A DNA stretch of 64,000 nt from JBCDGZ01 sp038750655 (GTDB lineage Bacteria; Bacteroidota; Bacteroidia; Chitinophagales; Saprospiraceae): the NCBI GenBank assembly GCA_038750655.1, contig JBCDGZ010000017.1, forward strand, positions 1 to 64,000. Reading direction: 5' to 3'. The notes under the pieces were generated by a model. The model did no database searches, was not told the DNA's origin, and saw only the letters and a program-made list of their open reading frames with translations. The position numbers and the translations under genes are program-made. Of the stretch, positions 35,102 to 44,084 are shown in pieces; positions within the stretch are counted from its first letter, which is position 1; every line of letters begins with the position of its first letter.

Positions 35102-35542
35102 TTAATAGATGGTGTTCATTTCGTTAAAAGCATAATTGATCAAGTCCAGAGGGGTGAGAATACCGACCAATTTATTGTCTTTATTAACGACGGGGACCGC
35201 ATGGAACAAATTCTCGCGGAAGAAGCCAACGGCAATAGAGGCCTCGTTCTCTTCCCCCAATTTAGCCACCGGCGTAGTCATCACTTCTTCGACCAAAAGA
35301 CTACGGAAATAAGCCAGGTTTTCGGTTCTTTCTCGGTCTCTCATAAATAAAGTCAGGCGACCACACAACAGGCGGTAATCCGATTTGCTGATCATTCCTA
35401 CGACTTCGTTTTCCTTGTTGACCACCGGGAGGTGGTGAAAATTATGGGTATTGAAGAGTTCATCCACCCTCGCCATTGAATCGTCTGGACCGACTGTAAA
35501 TGGATTGAGGGTCATGATTTCTTTTAATTTTGGATTATACAT
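35102..35542 (-). CDS. CBS-pair domain protein
   Basis: The 146-residue protein consists of two CBS motifs: 'IMTLNPFTVGPDDSMARVDE ... FHHLPVVNKENEVVGMISKSD' and 'VMTTPVAKLGEENEASIAVG ... FHAVPVVNKDNKLVGILTPLD'. Paired CBS motifs form a Bateman module that binds adenine nucleotides (AMP, ATP, c-di-AMP or SAM) and senses energy state. There is no attached effector domain. I place the start at ATG 35542 (MYNPKL); an in-frame TTG at 35551 is less likely. It is the first gene of a unit with the universal stress protein at 34180, downstream of the second FNR-box pair. Confidence 0.9.
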   Translation of the reverse strand: MYNPKLKEIMTLNPFTVGPDDSMARVDELFNTHNFHHLPVVNKENEVVGMISKSDYRLLCGRLTLFMRDRERTENLAYFRSLLVEEVMTTPVAKLGEENEASIAVGFFRENLFHAVPVVNKDNKLVGILTPLDLINYAFNEMNTIY

Positions 35543-35602
35543 ATCGTTCAATTTTCTTTTCAGTTACTCCAATAAAAGTACTCGATTGCGATGCTGTAGA
35601 AA

Positions 35603-35638
35603 TTGATAAAAGTCAAAAGATGCTATGATTTTCATCAA
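35603..35638. promoter_or_regulatory. Second pair of FNR-box-like palindromes
   Basis: TTGATAAAAGTCAA (35603-35616) and ATGATTTTCATCAA (35625-35638) each match TTGAT-N4-ATCAA with one mismatch. Their spacing is again 22 bp. They lie 61-96 bases before the CBS gene start on the minus strand, and also serve the divergent gene starting at 35789. Confidence 0.62.
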
Positions 35639-35694
35639 TCCTTTCTCTCCTATTTTGAAATCCCCTCAAGACCTAATCCTCGTTGAGTAACAGA

Positions 35695-35708
35695 CTGATA
35701 AAGGTCAG
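35695..35708. promoter_or_regulatory. Single weaker FNR-box-like palindrome
   Basis: CTGATAAAGGTCAG keeps the TGA-N8-TCA half-site core with two-fold symmetry. It lies about 80 bases before the ATG at 35789, near where an activator of that gene would bind. Confidence 0.45.
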
Positions 35709-35788
35709 TATGATTTATGACGATTATCAATTCTTTTACTCCAAAGTATATCCACCTTGCAGTTAATAAAAGGAATCAATATCTCATT

Positions 35789-36733
35789 ATGACGAAGCCA
35801 ACCCTAGTAAGCGGACATCAAGAGAGCAAGACCATTCTTCCGCTCGACCTCAAGCAACTGTTAGTAGCAGTTGAGTTGGGAGAAACGGATGATTCTCTTC
35901 TCCGCTACCTTGGCTTTTTGGCTCAAAAGGTCAATATAACGGCGGCGCAATTCGTCCACGTGATTCCTCCATTCAATTTTTATCAAGCCCTGTTCGAAAA
36001 GGTCGTACCGCCAGTGCAGGAACAACAGCAGGCGCAGCGACAGCTCAAAGAACAGTTGCAGGATAGCATTGCTCAGTCAATAATAGGACAAGGAAATACG
36101 CATCTTTCATTCGACATACTCGCCGGCGATCCTCTGGAGCAGGTTCTGAATCAGGTGGAAGCCACTAAGGCTGATCTGCTGGTTATTGGTCAAAAAGCCA
36201 ATACGCAATCACACGGTATTTTGGCCAAAAATTTAGCGAGGAAAACCAAGGGTAATGTGCTTATTATACCACAGTTTAGCCCTAACCAACTAAAGACCAT
36301 TCTCGTCCCGGTAGACTTTTCTGCCAGCTCTGCTAAAGCTTTAGAGATGGCGTTAAGTATCCGCAAACAACTGCAAGAACCGCTGAGGATCGTCTGCTTG
36401 TATGTCTATCGCATCCCCGATTTCAACACCTTTAAAATCAACCAACCCTGGATTCAAGTCAAGTCAGTTGTCGAGCAAAATATCAACGATGCCTTCACCG
36501 CCTTCCTCGAATCTTGTGCTTGTCAGGATCAGCAGGAGATTGAACGCATGATCGTGATGCAAAAGGATGGAGATGTAGCCGAGCACATTATGAAATGCGC
36601 AAAAACAGAACAAAGCGATCTAATCATCATGGGTGCCAAAGGGCATTCTAAAGTTACCCTTCTGCTCATGGGTAGTGTGGCTGAAAAACTCATCAACCGC
36701 AATGATCAACAGCCGGTTTTGTTGGTGCGCTAA
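35789..36733 (+). CDS. Universal stress protein, tandem UspA domains
   Basis: The 314-residue protein begins at ATG 35789 (MTKPTLVSGHQ). An earlier in-frame ATG at 35717 would add 24 residues with no Usp similarity. Domain one covers about 20-165 ('LKQLLVAVELGETDDSLLRY', 'VIGQKANTQSHGILAKNLAR'). Domain two covers about 170-314 ('LKTILVPVDFSASSAKALEM') and ends with the ATP loop 'GAKGHSKVTLLLMGSVAEKL'. It heads an operon with the hibernation factor (25 bases on) and the receiver-Crp regulator, divergent from the CBS gene. Confidence 0.9.
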   Translation: MTKPTLVSGHQESKTILPLDLKQLLVAVELGETDDSLLRYLGFLAQKVNITAAQFVHVIPPFNFYQALFEKVVPPVQEQQQAQRQLKEQLQDSIAQSIIGQGNTHLSFDILAGDPLEQVLNQVEATKADLLVIGQKANTQSHGILAKNLARKTKGNVLIIPQFSPNQLKTILVPVDFSASSAKALEMALSIRKQLQEPLRIVCLYVYRIPDFNTFKINQPWIQVKSVVEQNINDAFTAFLESCACQDQQEIERMIVMQKDGDVAEHIMKCAKTEQSDLIIMGAKGHSKVTLLLMGSVAEKLINRNDQQPVLLVR

Positions 36734-36758
36734 TTTTTACAACTATAAAAACTCAACT

Positions 36759-37061
36759 ATGCAATTTCGAATTCATGCCCCCTGGGAAGTCAACACCTAC
36801 TTGAGTGAAATCATCAAAGAGAAACTGAATAAACTCGAACACTTTTTCAGCAGTATCCAACACGCTGATGTATTCCTGGCCAAAACGGATAATCACCAAC
36901 ATTCTGACAATAAGAATTTAGAAATCCGACTGAAAATCCCCGGTGCTACGCTCTTTGCAGAAGCCAGAGAAGAGAGTTTTGAGAAAGGAGCAGCAGAGTG
37001 TTACGATAAATTAAAAGTGCAACTTATCCGACTCAAAGAAAAACGCGCCGAAAGGTATTAG
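36759..37061 (+). CDS. hpf: Short-form ribosome hibernation promoting factor / RaiA family
   Basis: The 100-residue product matches the HPF/RaiA (sigma-54 modulation) family: 'MQFRIHAPWEVNTYLSEIIK', 'KLNKLEHFFSSIQHADVFLA', 'LEIRLKIPGATLFAEAREES' and a helix 'CYDKLKVQLIRLKEKRAERY'. These proteins bind the 30S decoding channel and help inactivate ribosomes during starvation or energy loss. It lacks the C-terminal dimerisation domain of long HPF. An open frame reaches further upstream, but ATG 36759 fits the family start and the 25-base gap after the stress protein gene. The regulator gene follows after 19 bases. Confidence 0.88.
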   Translation: MQFRIHAPWEVNTYLSEIIKEKLNKLEHFFSSIQHADVFLAKTDNHQHSDNKNLEIRLKIPGATLFAEAREESFEKGAAECYDKLKVQLIRLKEKRAERY

Positions 37062-37080
37062 TATAACCAAGCCCTAGTAT

Positions 37081-38127
37081 ATGAAAAAAATCCTGATCAT
37101 CGAAGACACCTATGAAGTCAGAGATAACATCGTCGAAATTCTCAGCCTTTCCAACTACGAAGTGGACGAGGCTGAGAACGGCATCATCGGAATTGAAAAA
37201 GCGCAAACCAGTCCTCCGGATCTCATCCTCTGTGATGTCATGATGCCCGATCTGGATGGATTTGGTGTACTGCACATTCTATCCAAAAAACCCGTTACTG
37301 CCAACATCCCCTTTATTTTCCTCACGGCAAAATCTGAAAAGGCAGACTTCCGTAAAGGGATGAACCTTGGAGCAGACGATTACATCACTAAGCCTTTTGA
37401 TCCTCACGAGCTGTTAGAGGTCGTGGAGATGCGCTTGAAGAAAAATGAGCGCAAAGCTGCGGTCCAAGAAAAAAAGGGATCGCTGGGCCTGATCAATGAA
37501 TCTAAAGGAAGAAGAGAGCTGCAGGAATTAATCGCCAATCGAGAAGTCCGCACCTTTCGCAAGCGGGATGCCATTTACAAAGAAAACGAACTGCCCCGGC
37601 AGCTCTACTACCTGCAAAGCGGAAAAGTCAAGACCTTCCGTACTAATGATTTTGGTAAAACTTACATTACCCATATCTACAATGCAGGAGACTTTCTGGG
37701 CTACCAAGCTTTGATCAAGAATACCCCTTATCACGAATCTGCGGTAGCGATGGAGAATTGTAGGGTGGCCTTAATCCCCAAGAAAGACTTTCTTCCTTTG
37801 CTAGCCAACAGTCGCCATCTTTCTAACCAATTTATCAAACTGTTGGCCCAAAATATTGAAGAGCATGAGGAGCAATTACTCAGCCTAGCTTATAGCTCGA
37901 TTCGCAAGCGGGTAGCACAGGCACTGCTCAAGCTGAATGAGCAATCCAGGAATAGTGGCCAAGCCAATATTTCTATCTTACGGGACGATTTTGCCAGTAT
38001 GGTGGGGACGGCTAAAGAATCAGTAATTCGTACCTTGGCAGAGTTCAAAACAGAGGGACTTATTGAAGTTGACAATGGCCTCATTACGGTTATTGACCAA
38101 GACAAGCTGTATAAAATTCCCTGTTAG
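37081..38127 (+). CDS. Response regulator receiver fused to Crp/Fnr-type cNMP-binding and HTH domains
   Basis: The 348-residue protein starts with a complete receiver domain (residues 1-125): acidic pair Glu8/Asp9, phosphoacceptor Asp52 ('LCDVMMPDLDG'), Thr82 and Lys104. A cyclic-nucleotide-binding fold follows (about 155-270, 'RDAIYKENELPRQLYYLQSG'). A Crp/Fnr winged helix ends the protein, with recognition helix 'ASMVGTAKESVIRTLAEF'. The Glu and Arg in E-S-V-I-R align with residues that read TGA half-sites in Crp and FNR. There is no FNR-like cysteine cluster, so direct Fe-S oxygen sensing is unlikely. No histidine kinase is adjacent. It probably controls the local stress genes through the FNR-box-like sites. 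Confidence 0.9.
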   Translation: MKKILIIEDTYEVRDNIVEILSLSNYEVDEAENGIIGIEKAQTSPPDLILCDVMMPDLDGFGVLHILSKKPVTANIPFIFLTAKSEKADFRKGMNLGADDYITKPFDPHELLEVVEMRLKKNERKAAVQEKKGSLGLINESKGRRELQELIANREVRTFRKRDAIYKENELPRQLYYLQSGKVKTFRTNDFGKTYITHIYNAGDFLGYQALIKNTPYHESAVAMENCRVALIPKKDFLPLLANSRHLSNQFIKLLAQNIEEHEEQLLSLAYSSIRKRVAQALLKLNEQSRNSGQANISILRDDFASMVGTAKESVIRTLAEFKTEGLIEVDNGLITVIDQDKLYKIPC

Positions 38128-38193
38128 TCCGCAGCTACTGCCCTTATCCTGTAATTAAGTCTTGCTCAAGACATCGCAAATGGTCAAAAATCC

Positions 38194-38201
38194 TACCTTT
38201 G
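38194..38201 (+). promoter_or_regulatory. Bacteroidetes -7 promoter element
   Basis: TACCTTTG matches TAnnTTTG 36 bases before the ATG at 38237. No TTG is found at the best spacing upstream, so the promoter may need an activator or be weak. Confidence 0.45.
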
Positions 38202-38236
38202 TAGCGCAGCAATTGTTTCTTGCTCGAAGGTAGCCT

Positions 38237-38944
38237 ATGCATAATCGTCAGAATAATACCGCCTTACTTGTTTTCTCTCGGACTCCTCGGGAGGAGGCTG
38301 CGGTAAAGACCTTTGATGCAGGCATTGGCCGTAAAGGCAACACGGCGATTGCCCGGCGATTGCTCCGCCATACTTTAGAGACGGCGCGGCAAAGTCAGCT
38401 CCCCGTTTTTACGTCCTACAGCAGCCAACAACGCGGTGAGCACTTTGGTGAGCGGCTGGCCAATGCCATCGAGGAGTTATTCCGCCAAGGCTTCACCGCC
38501 GTCATCGCCATCGGCAACGACACTCCGGACCTCTGTACCGACCTGCTGCGGCAGGCCGAGCGGCAGTTGCAATCGCATCCGCTGGTGCTGGGTCCAGCCA
38601 AGGACGGCGGCCTCTACCTCATCGGCCTCCATCGCTCCGCCTATCAGCGGCGATCCTTCATCGAGCTGCCCTGGGAGAGCGATCAACTACAAGCCCACTG
38701 CCAGCACTACGCGACGGCACAACAACTTGCGCGCCCGTTCTGGCTGCGCCTCTGCGCAGATATTGATAATCCTTGGGATTTCCACCGCTTTCTGAACAGC
38801 AGGGCCATCAACGATGCCCTACGGCAATCCCTACTCCCCCTACTAACCAACCCTACTCCACGCTTAAGCAGGAAGGCCCTTCCCCATCGCTCCACCTTCC
38901 TCCATTTACCTATTGGTCTGAGGGCTCCGCCAGCACTTTTCTAG
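38237..38944 (+). CDS. DUF2064 / TIGR04282 family nucleotide-sugar-type glycosyltransferase
   Basis: The 235-residue product resembles the DUF2064 family of small GT-A-like proteins. It has 'ALLVFSRTPREEAAVKTFDA' at the start, 'AVIAIGNDTPDLCTDLLRQA' with the conserved D-P-D-L region, and 'LGPAKDGGLYLIGLHRSAY' with the GG-YLIG motif. Such proteins are sometimes annotated for arsenosugar synthesis, but their chemistry is not firmly known in Bacteroidota. The last 40 residues are Pro/Ser-rich and not part of the family. It is a single gene with a promoter element upstream. Confidence 0.78.
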   Translation: MHNRQNNTALLVFSRTPREEAAVKTFDAGIGRKGNTAIARRLLRHTLETARQSQLPVFTSYSSQQRGEHFGERLANAIEELFRQGFTAVIAIGNDTPDLCTDLLRQAERQLQSHPLVLGPAKDGGLYLIGLHRSAYQRRSFIELPWESDQLQAHCQHYATAQQLARPFWLRLCADIDNPWDFHRFLNSRAINDALRQSLLPLLTNPTPRLSRKALPHRSTFLHLPIGLRAPPALF

Positions 38945-39061
38945 CAGCAACTTCCGATTTTTCTATTTCTATTTTACGATCACTTAAAAGTGCTAATCTT
39001 TGGGTGTTAATTCTCTTCTAGAAAGAAGAGGAGCAGCATTTCGAGGTTGGGCAAATAACTT

Positions 39062-42000
39062 ATGAAATCTATTTATTTACTACTGATCATGTATCTCATG
39101 GTCAATACTGGACTGCTGGCGCAATCACTGAGTGGGCGGGTAATTGATGGGGAGAGTGGCGAAGCCTTGCCGGGAGTGAGCATTGTCGAAAAGGGCAGCT
39201 CTAATGGTACGATTACCGATGAAAACGGCGTCTATCGGCTGGAATTGCGGGAGGCGGAGGCCGTGCTGATTTTTAGTTTTATTGGCTACGGGGAGCAGGA
39301 GGTGGCCCGGCAGGGGCAATCGACAATCGATGTTCGTTTGCTGCCGGAGGCATTGGGCTTGGAGGAAGTGGTGGTGACGGCGCTGGGTTTGGAGCGAGCG
39401 TCTAAGGACCTGGGCTACGCCGTACAGCGACTGGATGCCCGGGCAGTTTCGGAGGTCAAGTCGCCTAACTTTGTGGACAACCTAGCGGGGCAAGTTGCTG
39501 GGGTATCGGTGAGTCAGGGGGCGACGGGCGTCGGCTCAACTTCTAGGATTACCATTCGTGGGGAGGCCTCTTTGACCAATAATAATCCGCTTTTTGTGGT
39601 GGATGGTACGCCGATTAATAATAACTCGGTGCTCAATTTTACGAACGAGGCCGCCGCAGGCTTTCAGGAAGTGGATTTTGGAAACGGAGCCATGGAGGTC
39701 AACGCCGATGATATTGCTTCAGTCAGCGTACTCAAAGGACCTAGCGCAGCAGCTTTGTACGGAACCCGAGCCTCTAACGGCGTTATTATTATTACCACCA
39801 AAAACGGCCAGCAAAATAAGGGCCTTGGTATTACCTTCAATTCCTCGACCTTCATCGAAAGGGCCTTCCAGCTCCCCGAGTTCCAAAACCGATTCGGCCA
39901 GGGCAATTCCGGGCAGTTTGAATTTGTCGATGGGCTGGGCGCTGGCACCAATGATAACATCACCTACAGCTGGGGACCAGCCTTGAATACAGGGACTTTG
40001 ATTCCACAGTTCGACAGCCCCGTCCCGCTCTCCGACGGCCGCGTGGTTCGAGGTGGTGATGTCGCCGTTCACGGTGGCGCTCCTATTACACCAACGCCCT
40101 TCAATGCACATCCCAATAACCTCAATGACTTTTACGAAACGGGGGTTACCACCATTAATAACCTAGCCATCTCCTCTGGATTTGATCAAGGACAATACCG
40201 CCTATCTTTTACCGACCTGCGCAGCGAGTCGATCATCCCCGGCGTCAACCTGGATCGCAAGACGGCGGCGGCCCGCCTGACCTTCACCCCCACCAGCAAA
40301 CTGGAAGTTTCCACTTCCATCAACTACGTCAACTCACAAAGTGACAATCGCCCCGCTAATGGCTACGGCTCCGAGAATGTCAATTATTCCCTAGTGGCCT
40401 GGGGGCCTCGCTCCCTCAACATCAATAACCTACGCGATTACTGGCAGCCGGGTTTGGAGGAGGTACAGCAATATTCGTTCAACTACACCTTCTTCGATAA
40501 TCCTTATTTTATCTTACTAGAAAATCGCAACAGCTTCAACCGAGACCGCATTTTTGGCAATCTCGCCGCGACGTATCGCTTCAATGAAAAACTGAGCCTG
40601 ACACTGCGCAGCGGAATGGATTACTCGAATGAACTGCGGCAATTTCGCCGGGCCTTCAGCTCCAATCGCTTTCGCAACGGCGCCTACGCCGAGCACAGCG
40701 TCTTTTTCCGAGAAAACAATACCGACTTCCTCCTCAACTACCAAGAATCCATTCGCAACTTCAGCGTTGATCTTTCCTTCGGCGGCAACCGCATGGATCA
40801 AAGAGCGTCGACGGTACAAACACAAGCCGTCGCGCTGGCGCAACCCGGCGTTTTCAAGCTCTCCAACGCTGCCGCTCCACTAGAGATTTTTCAATTCGAA
40901 TCCCATAGACGTATCAACAGTCTTTACGGGCTAATCAAACTGAGCTACAAGGACTTTCTCTATCTCGACATCACGGGCCGCAACGATTGGTCCAGCGCGC
41001 TGGCGACGCCCAGCTCGGCCGCCAATACCGGCTTCTTCTACCCTTCTTTCTCGGCCAGCTACATCCTATCCAACACCATCGAACTGCCCTCGGTTATCTC
41101 TTTCGCCAAGCTACGGGCCAGCTGGGCGCAAGTCGGCAACGATACCGATCCCTACCAAACCACAACGGCCTTTGTCGCCCAAACCCCCTACGCCTCACAG
41201 CCCACCTTCACCGCCGGGGAGCTGATTGCCAACGCCAATCTGTCTCCCGAAAAAACCCGTTCCATCGAAGTCGGCGCGGATATTCGCCTGTTCGATGATC
41301 GGCTCCGCTTTGACATCACTTACTATAATGCCTTGACGGAAAACCAGATCATCTCACTGCCCGTGGCCATCTCTTCTGGCTACACCCAGCAGGTGGTCAA
41401 CGGCGGCGGTATTCGCTCCCAAGGAGTAGAAATCATCGCCGGGCTGACGCCCATACGCAAGGGGGCTTTCCGCTGGGATGCGCTGCTGAACTTCAGTCGC
41501 AATGTAGCTACGGTAGAGTCGCTGCCGCAGGCGGAGGGCCGCCTGACCCTGGCCTATTCACGCGTCTACGATAATGTCAACCAAACTGTCTGGTTCCAAG
41601 TCGAGGAAGGCGGACGCATCGGCGATCTCTACGGTACCGGCTATCTGAGAAATGAAAACGGTGATTTTGTCATCGACGACAATGGCCGCTACATTGTCGA
41701 CAATACCTTAAAGAAACTGGGCAATTACAATCCTGATTTCACGCTGGGCTTCAGCAATCAATTCTCCTACGGCAACTGGAACCTCAGCTTCCTCATCGAC
41801 TGGCGCCAGGGCGGCGAGCTGATTTCCCGCACCCTTTCGCTGGCCGCCGTTGGCGGGCAACTCATCGAAACGGAAAACCGCCCCGAAGCCGGCATCATCG
41901 CCGAGGGCGTCGTCAATGTCGAAACCCCAGAGAACCCGGTCTGGCAGCCCAATACCACCGCCGTTAGCGCCGAGAGCTTCTACCGCCAGTTCTACGACCG

Positions 42001-42280
42001 CAACCACGAGGAGAATAATGTCTACGATGCCAGCTATGTTAAGCTGCGCCAATTCTCGGTCGGCTACACCTTCGAGGGGCAGCGGGCGGAGGGGCTGCTG
42101 CAAAGTGGCCGCACGCTAAGCCTGGCTTTGATCGGCCGCAACCTGCTGGCCTTTAGTGCCATTCCGCATTTTGATCCGGAACAGTTGGCGGTGCAGGGGC
42201 AGCGATTTGTGAGTGGTGTGGAGGATATGTCTTATGCGACGACGCGGAGTTTTGGGGTGAAGATTGGGTATGGGTTTTAG
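39062..42280 (+). CDS. SusC/RagA-family TonB-dependent outer membrane receptor
   Basis: The 1072-residue protein has a signal peptide (ending GLLAQ) and a carboxypeptidase-regulatory-like domain (about 22-105, 'LSGRVIDGESGEALPGVSIV'). A plug domain follows ('LVVDGTPINNN'-type region; 'ITIRGEASLTNNNPLFVVDG', 'SVLKGPSAAALYGTRASNGV'), then a 22-strand beta-barrel to the C-terminus ending in an aromatic strand ('KIGYGF'). SusC proteins import large ligands with energy from TonB, gated by a SusD lipoprotein. It heads an operon with SusD, a symporter and a metallophosphoesterase-like gene. The substrate cannot be read from the sequence; no glycoside hydrolase lies nearby. Confidence 0.93.
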   Translation: MKSIYLLLIMYLMVNTGLLAQSLSGRVIDGESGEALPGVSIVEKGSSNGTITDENGVYRLELREAEAVLIFSFIGYGEQEVARQGQSTIDVRLLPEALGLEEVVVTALGLERASKDLGYAVQRLDARAVSEVKSPNFVDNLAGQVAGVSVSQGATGVGSTSRITIRGEASLTNNNPLFVVDGTPINNNSVLNFTNEAAAGFQEVDFGNGAMEVNADDIASVSVLKGPSAAALYGTRASNGVIIITTKNGQQNKGLGITFNSSTFIERAFQLPEFQNRFGQGNSGQFEFVDGLGAGTNDNITYSWGPALNTGTLIPQFDSPVPLSDGRVVRGGDVAVHGGAPITPTPFNAHPNNLNDFYETGVTTINNLAISSGFDQGQYRLSFTDLRSESIIPGVNLDRKTAAARLTFTPTSKLEVSTSINYVNSQSDNRPANGYGSENVNYSLVAWGPRSLNINNLRDYWQPGLEEVQQYSFNYTFFDNPYFILLENRNSFNRDRIFGNLAATYRFNEKLSLTLRSGMDYSNELRQFRRAFSSNRFRNGAYAEHSVFFRENNTDFLLNYQESIRNFSVDLSFGGNRMDQRASTVQTQAVALAQPGVFKLSNAAAPLEIFQFESHRRINSLYGLIKLSYKDFLYLDITGRNDWSSALATPSSAANTGFFYPSFSASYILSNTIELPSVISFAKLRASWAQVGNDTDPYQTTTAFVAQTPYASQPTFTAGELIANANLSPEKTRSIEVGADIRLFDDRLRFDITYYNALTENQIISLPVAISSGYTQQVVNGGGIRSQGVEIIAGLTPIRKGAFRWDALLNFSRNVATVESLPQAEGRLTLAYSRVYDNVNQTVWFQVEEGGRIGDLYGTGYLRNENGDFVIDDNGRYIVDNTLKKLGNYNPDFTLGFSNQFSYGNWNLSFLIDWRQGGELISRTLSLAAVGGQLIETENRPEAGIIAEGVVNVETPENPVWQPNTTAVSAESFYRQFYDRNHEENNVYDASYVKLRQFSVGYTFEGQRAEGLLQSGRTLSLALIGRNLLAFSAIPHFDPEQLAVQGQRFVSGVEDMSYATTRSFGVKIGYGF

Positions 42281-42297
42281 GGAAGCAACACCAGAAA

Positions 42298-42627
42298 ATG
42301 TATTGTTTTATTTTTAAAGAAATGAAAAATATGAAAGTGGATATTGATGTACAGATGGTCTTTCCACAATTGTGGGAGGGCCCACCCTCAACACCACCGC
42401 CGCCAAGCCCCCCGCTCGCCGTTCAATACCGACCACAGAGGGTCAGGACTTGCGAGGAAGCTTGCAAGAATTCCACAGGAATCATGGCATCCTTTTACTC
42501 AGTAGGCCATTGTAAGCAAAAGGAGATATATCAAAAAATAATGGCCAAAGCGATCAAATCTGGAGTCGTACTTACTAGCACTTTGGCATCGATCGGATTA
42601 AAACACAATATAAACAAAAAGTTTTAA
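42298..42627 (+). CDS. Possible small protein between SusC and SusD genes
   Basis: An open frame of 109 codons (or 99 from the inner methionine at MKNMKVD) fills the unusual 348-base gap between the SusC and SusD genes. It ends one base before the SusD start codon. The product would have a Pro-rich stretch ('EGPPSTPPPPSPPL'), three cysteines ('CEEACKNS', 'HCKQKEI') and a helical end. No signal peptide or known family is visible, and its base composition is richer in A+T than its neighbours. It may be a real small protein or a chance frame. Confidence 0.35.
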   Translation: MYCFIFKEMKNMKVDIDVQMVFPQLWEGPPSTPPPPSPPLAVQYRPQRVRTCEEACKNSTGIMASFYSVGHCKQKEIYQKIMAKAIKSGVVLTSTLASIGLKHNINKKF

Positions 42628-42628
42628 A

Positions 42629-44065
42629 ATGAAAATAGTACGTCCTGTTTTTTTTCTTTGCTTGCTCCTCAGTTGGAGCTGCACCAATGATTTTGAGGAC
42701 ATCAATACCAATCCTAATGCGCCGACGGAGGTGCAGCCTAGTTTGTTGCTGCGGCAGGTGATCTACGATTTTGGGGAGGAAATGGCCTATGAGGGCTTTG
42801 TGGCGGGCAACCTGCTGGGGCAGTATTTCACCCAGATTGATTTTAATTTGTTTGATCGGCATAGCTTGACAGAGCCGCAGTTTGGAGGGAATCCCTGGCC
42901 GGTTTTGTACAGTAATTTACGGGACAATGAGATCATTTTGCAACAGGCACAGAGCAATCCGGTATTTGCAGTGTACGAAGGGCCAGCGCTGATTCTCAAA
43001 GCTTATTTTGCGGCGACGCTTACCGATCTTTATGGTGATATGCCTTACTCCGAAGCATTGCAAGGGCGAGAAGGGCAAGTGACGCCGACCTATGATGCGC
43101 AAGAGGATATTTACACAGGGGAGAATGGGATTTTAGAAAATCTGATCCAGGGAGCCAACGCTCTTCGGTCCTACAGTGGAGCACAGCCTTTGGAAGGCGA
43201 TATTTTATTTGACGGAGATTTACAGTCCTGGATACGCTTTGCCAATTCCTTGCAACTGCGCTACCTAATGCGCATTGCCGACAGAGTGGAAGTAAGTGCG
43301 CAATTGCAAGACATTGTTGAAGCGGGAGCATTCATCAGCCGTAATGAAGAGAACGCAACTTTTGACTTTACAGATGGGCCACCCAATAATTTCCGCATGG
43401 CTACCTTGCGCGATGGGGATTTTAACCTCTTTATCATGTCGGCAACCAGCCAGGAGATTTTGGAGCAACTCGATGATCCTCGAAAGGAGGTCTTTTTCCG
43501 ACCCACAGCCAACGACCCTTCGCAATTCCAAGGCTTTCTCAATGGCCCGGATGCTTCACAAACCTCAATTTCCGTAGCCGACTTCTCTCTCACCGGCACC
43601 CTCTTCCGCGAGCGCACCGGCGACCTCGATGCCAATTTCATCACCGCCTGGGAAACCTACTTCCTACTGGCCGAAGCCGCCGAACGCAACCTGATTCCCG
43701 GCGATGCCCAACAATTCTACGACCAAGGGGTCCAACTGGCCTTCGACTACTGGCAAACGCCCATGCCCGCCAACTACCTCAGCACCGGCCCCGCCGCCTA
43801 CGGAAATAATAACACCAATCCCCTCGAACAAATCATCACCCAAAAATGGATCGCCAACACCATTAATGGCTACGAAGGCTGGATCGAATACCGCCGCACC
43901 GGCTTCCCCCGACTCCAACCCATCGCCGCCAGCTTGAACAACGGCCTGATCCCGGTGCGAATGCCCTACCCGACCGATGAAGCGGCACTGAATGCAGCTA
44001 ATTTCAACGCCGCTACAGCCGACAATGACAACAGCGTCAATACTCCAGTTTGGTGGGACGAGTAA
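42629..44065 (+). CDS. SusD/RagB-family substrate-binding outer membrane lipoprotein
   Basis: The 478-residue protein has a lipoprotein leader with Cys18 ('LLLSWSCTNDFEDINTNPN'), typical of the SusD-like_2 group. TPR-like helices follow ('LILKAYFAATLTDLYGDMPY', 'ANSLQLRYLMRIADRVEVSA'). The C-terminal region has 'ITAWETYFLLAEAAERNLIP' and 'EQIITQKWIANTINGYEGWIEYRRT', here cited in two parts, matching the conserved SusD end with 'EGWIEYRRTGFP'. It acts as the lid of the SusC barrel at the cell surface. The symporter gene follows after 19 bases. Confidence 0.92.
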   Translation: MKIVRPVFFLCLLLSWSCTNDFEDINTNPNAPTEVQPSLLLRQVIYDFGEEMAYEGFVAGNLLGQYFTQIDFNLFDRHSLTEPQFGGNPWPVLYSNLRDNEIILQQAQSNPVFAVYEGPALILKAYFAATLTDLYGDMPYSEALQGREGQVTPTYDAQEDIYTGENGILENLIQGANALRSYSGAQPLEGDILFDGDLQSWIRFANSLQLRYLMRIADRVEVSAQLQDIVEAGAFISRNEENATFDFTDGPPNNFRMATLRDGDFNLFIMSATSQEILEQLDDPRKEVFFRPTANDPSQFQGFLNGPDASQTSISVADFSLTGTLFRERTGDLDANFITAWETYFLLAEAAERNLIPGDAQQFYDQGVQLAFDYWQTPMPANYLSTGPAAYGNNNTNPLEQIITQKWIANTINGYEGWIEYRRTGFPRLQPIAASLNNGLIPVRMPYPTDEAALNAANFNAATADNDNSVNTPVWWDE

Positions 44066-44084
44066 ACCGATAATTCACCGCACT

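Noticed and set aside
35717..35788. Upstream ATG start for the third universal stress protein
   Set aside because: The extra 24 residues do not resemble a Usp domain, and the start would sit only a few bases from the FNR-box-like site at 35695-35708.
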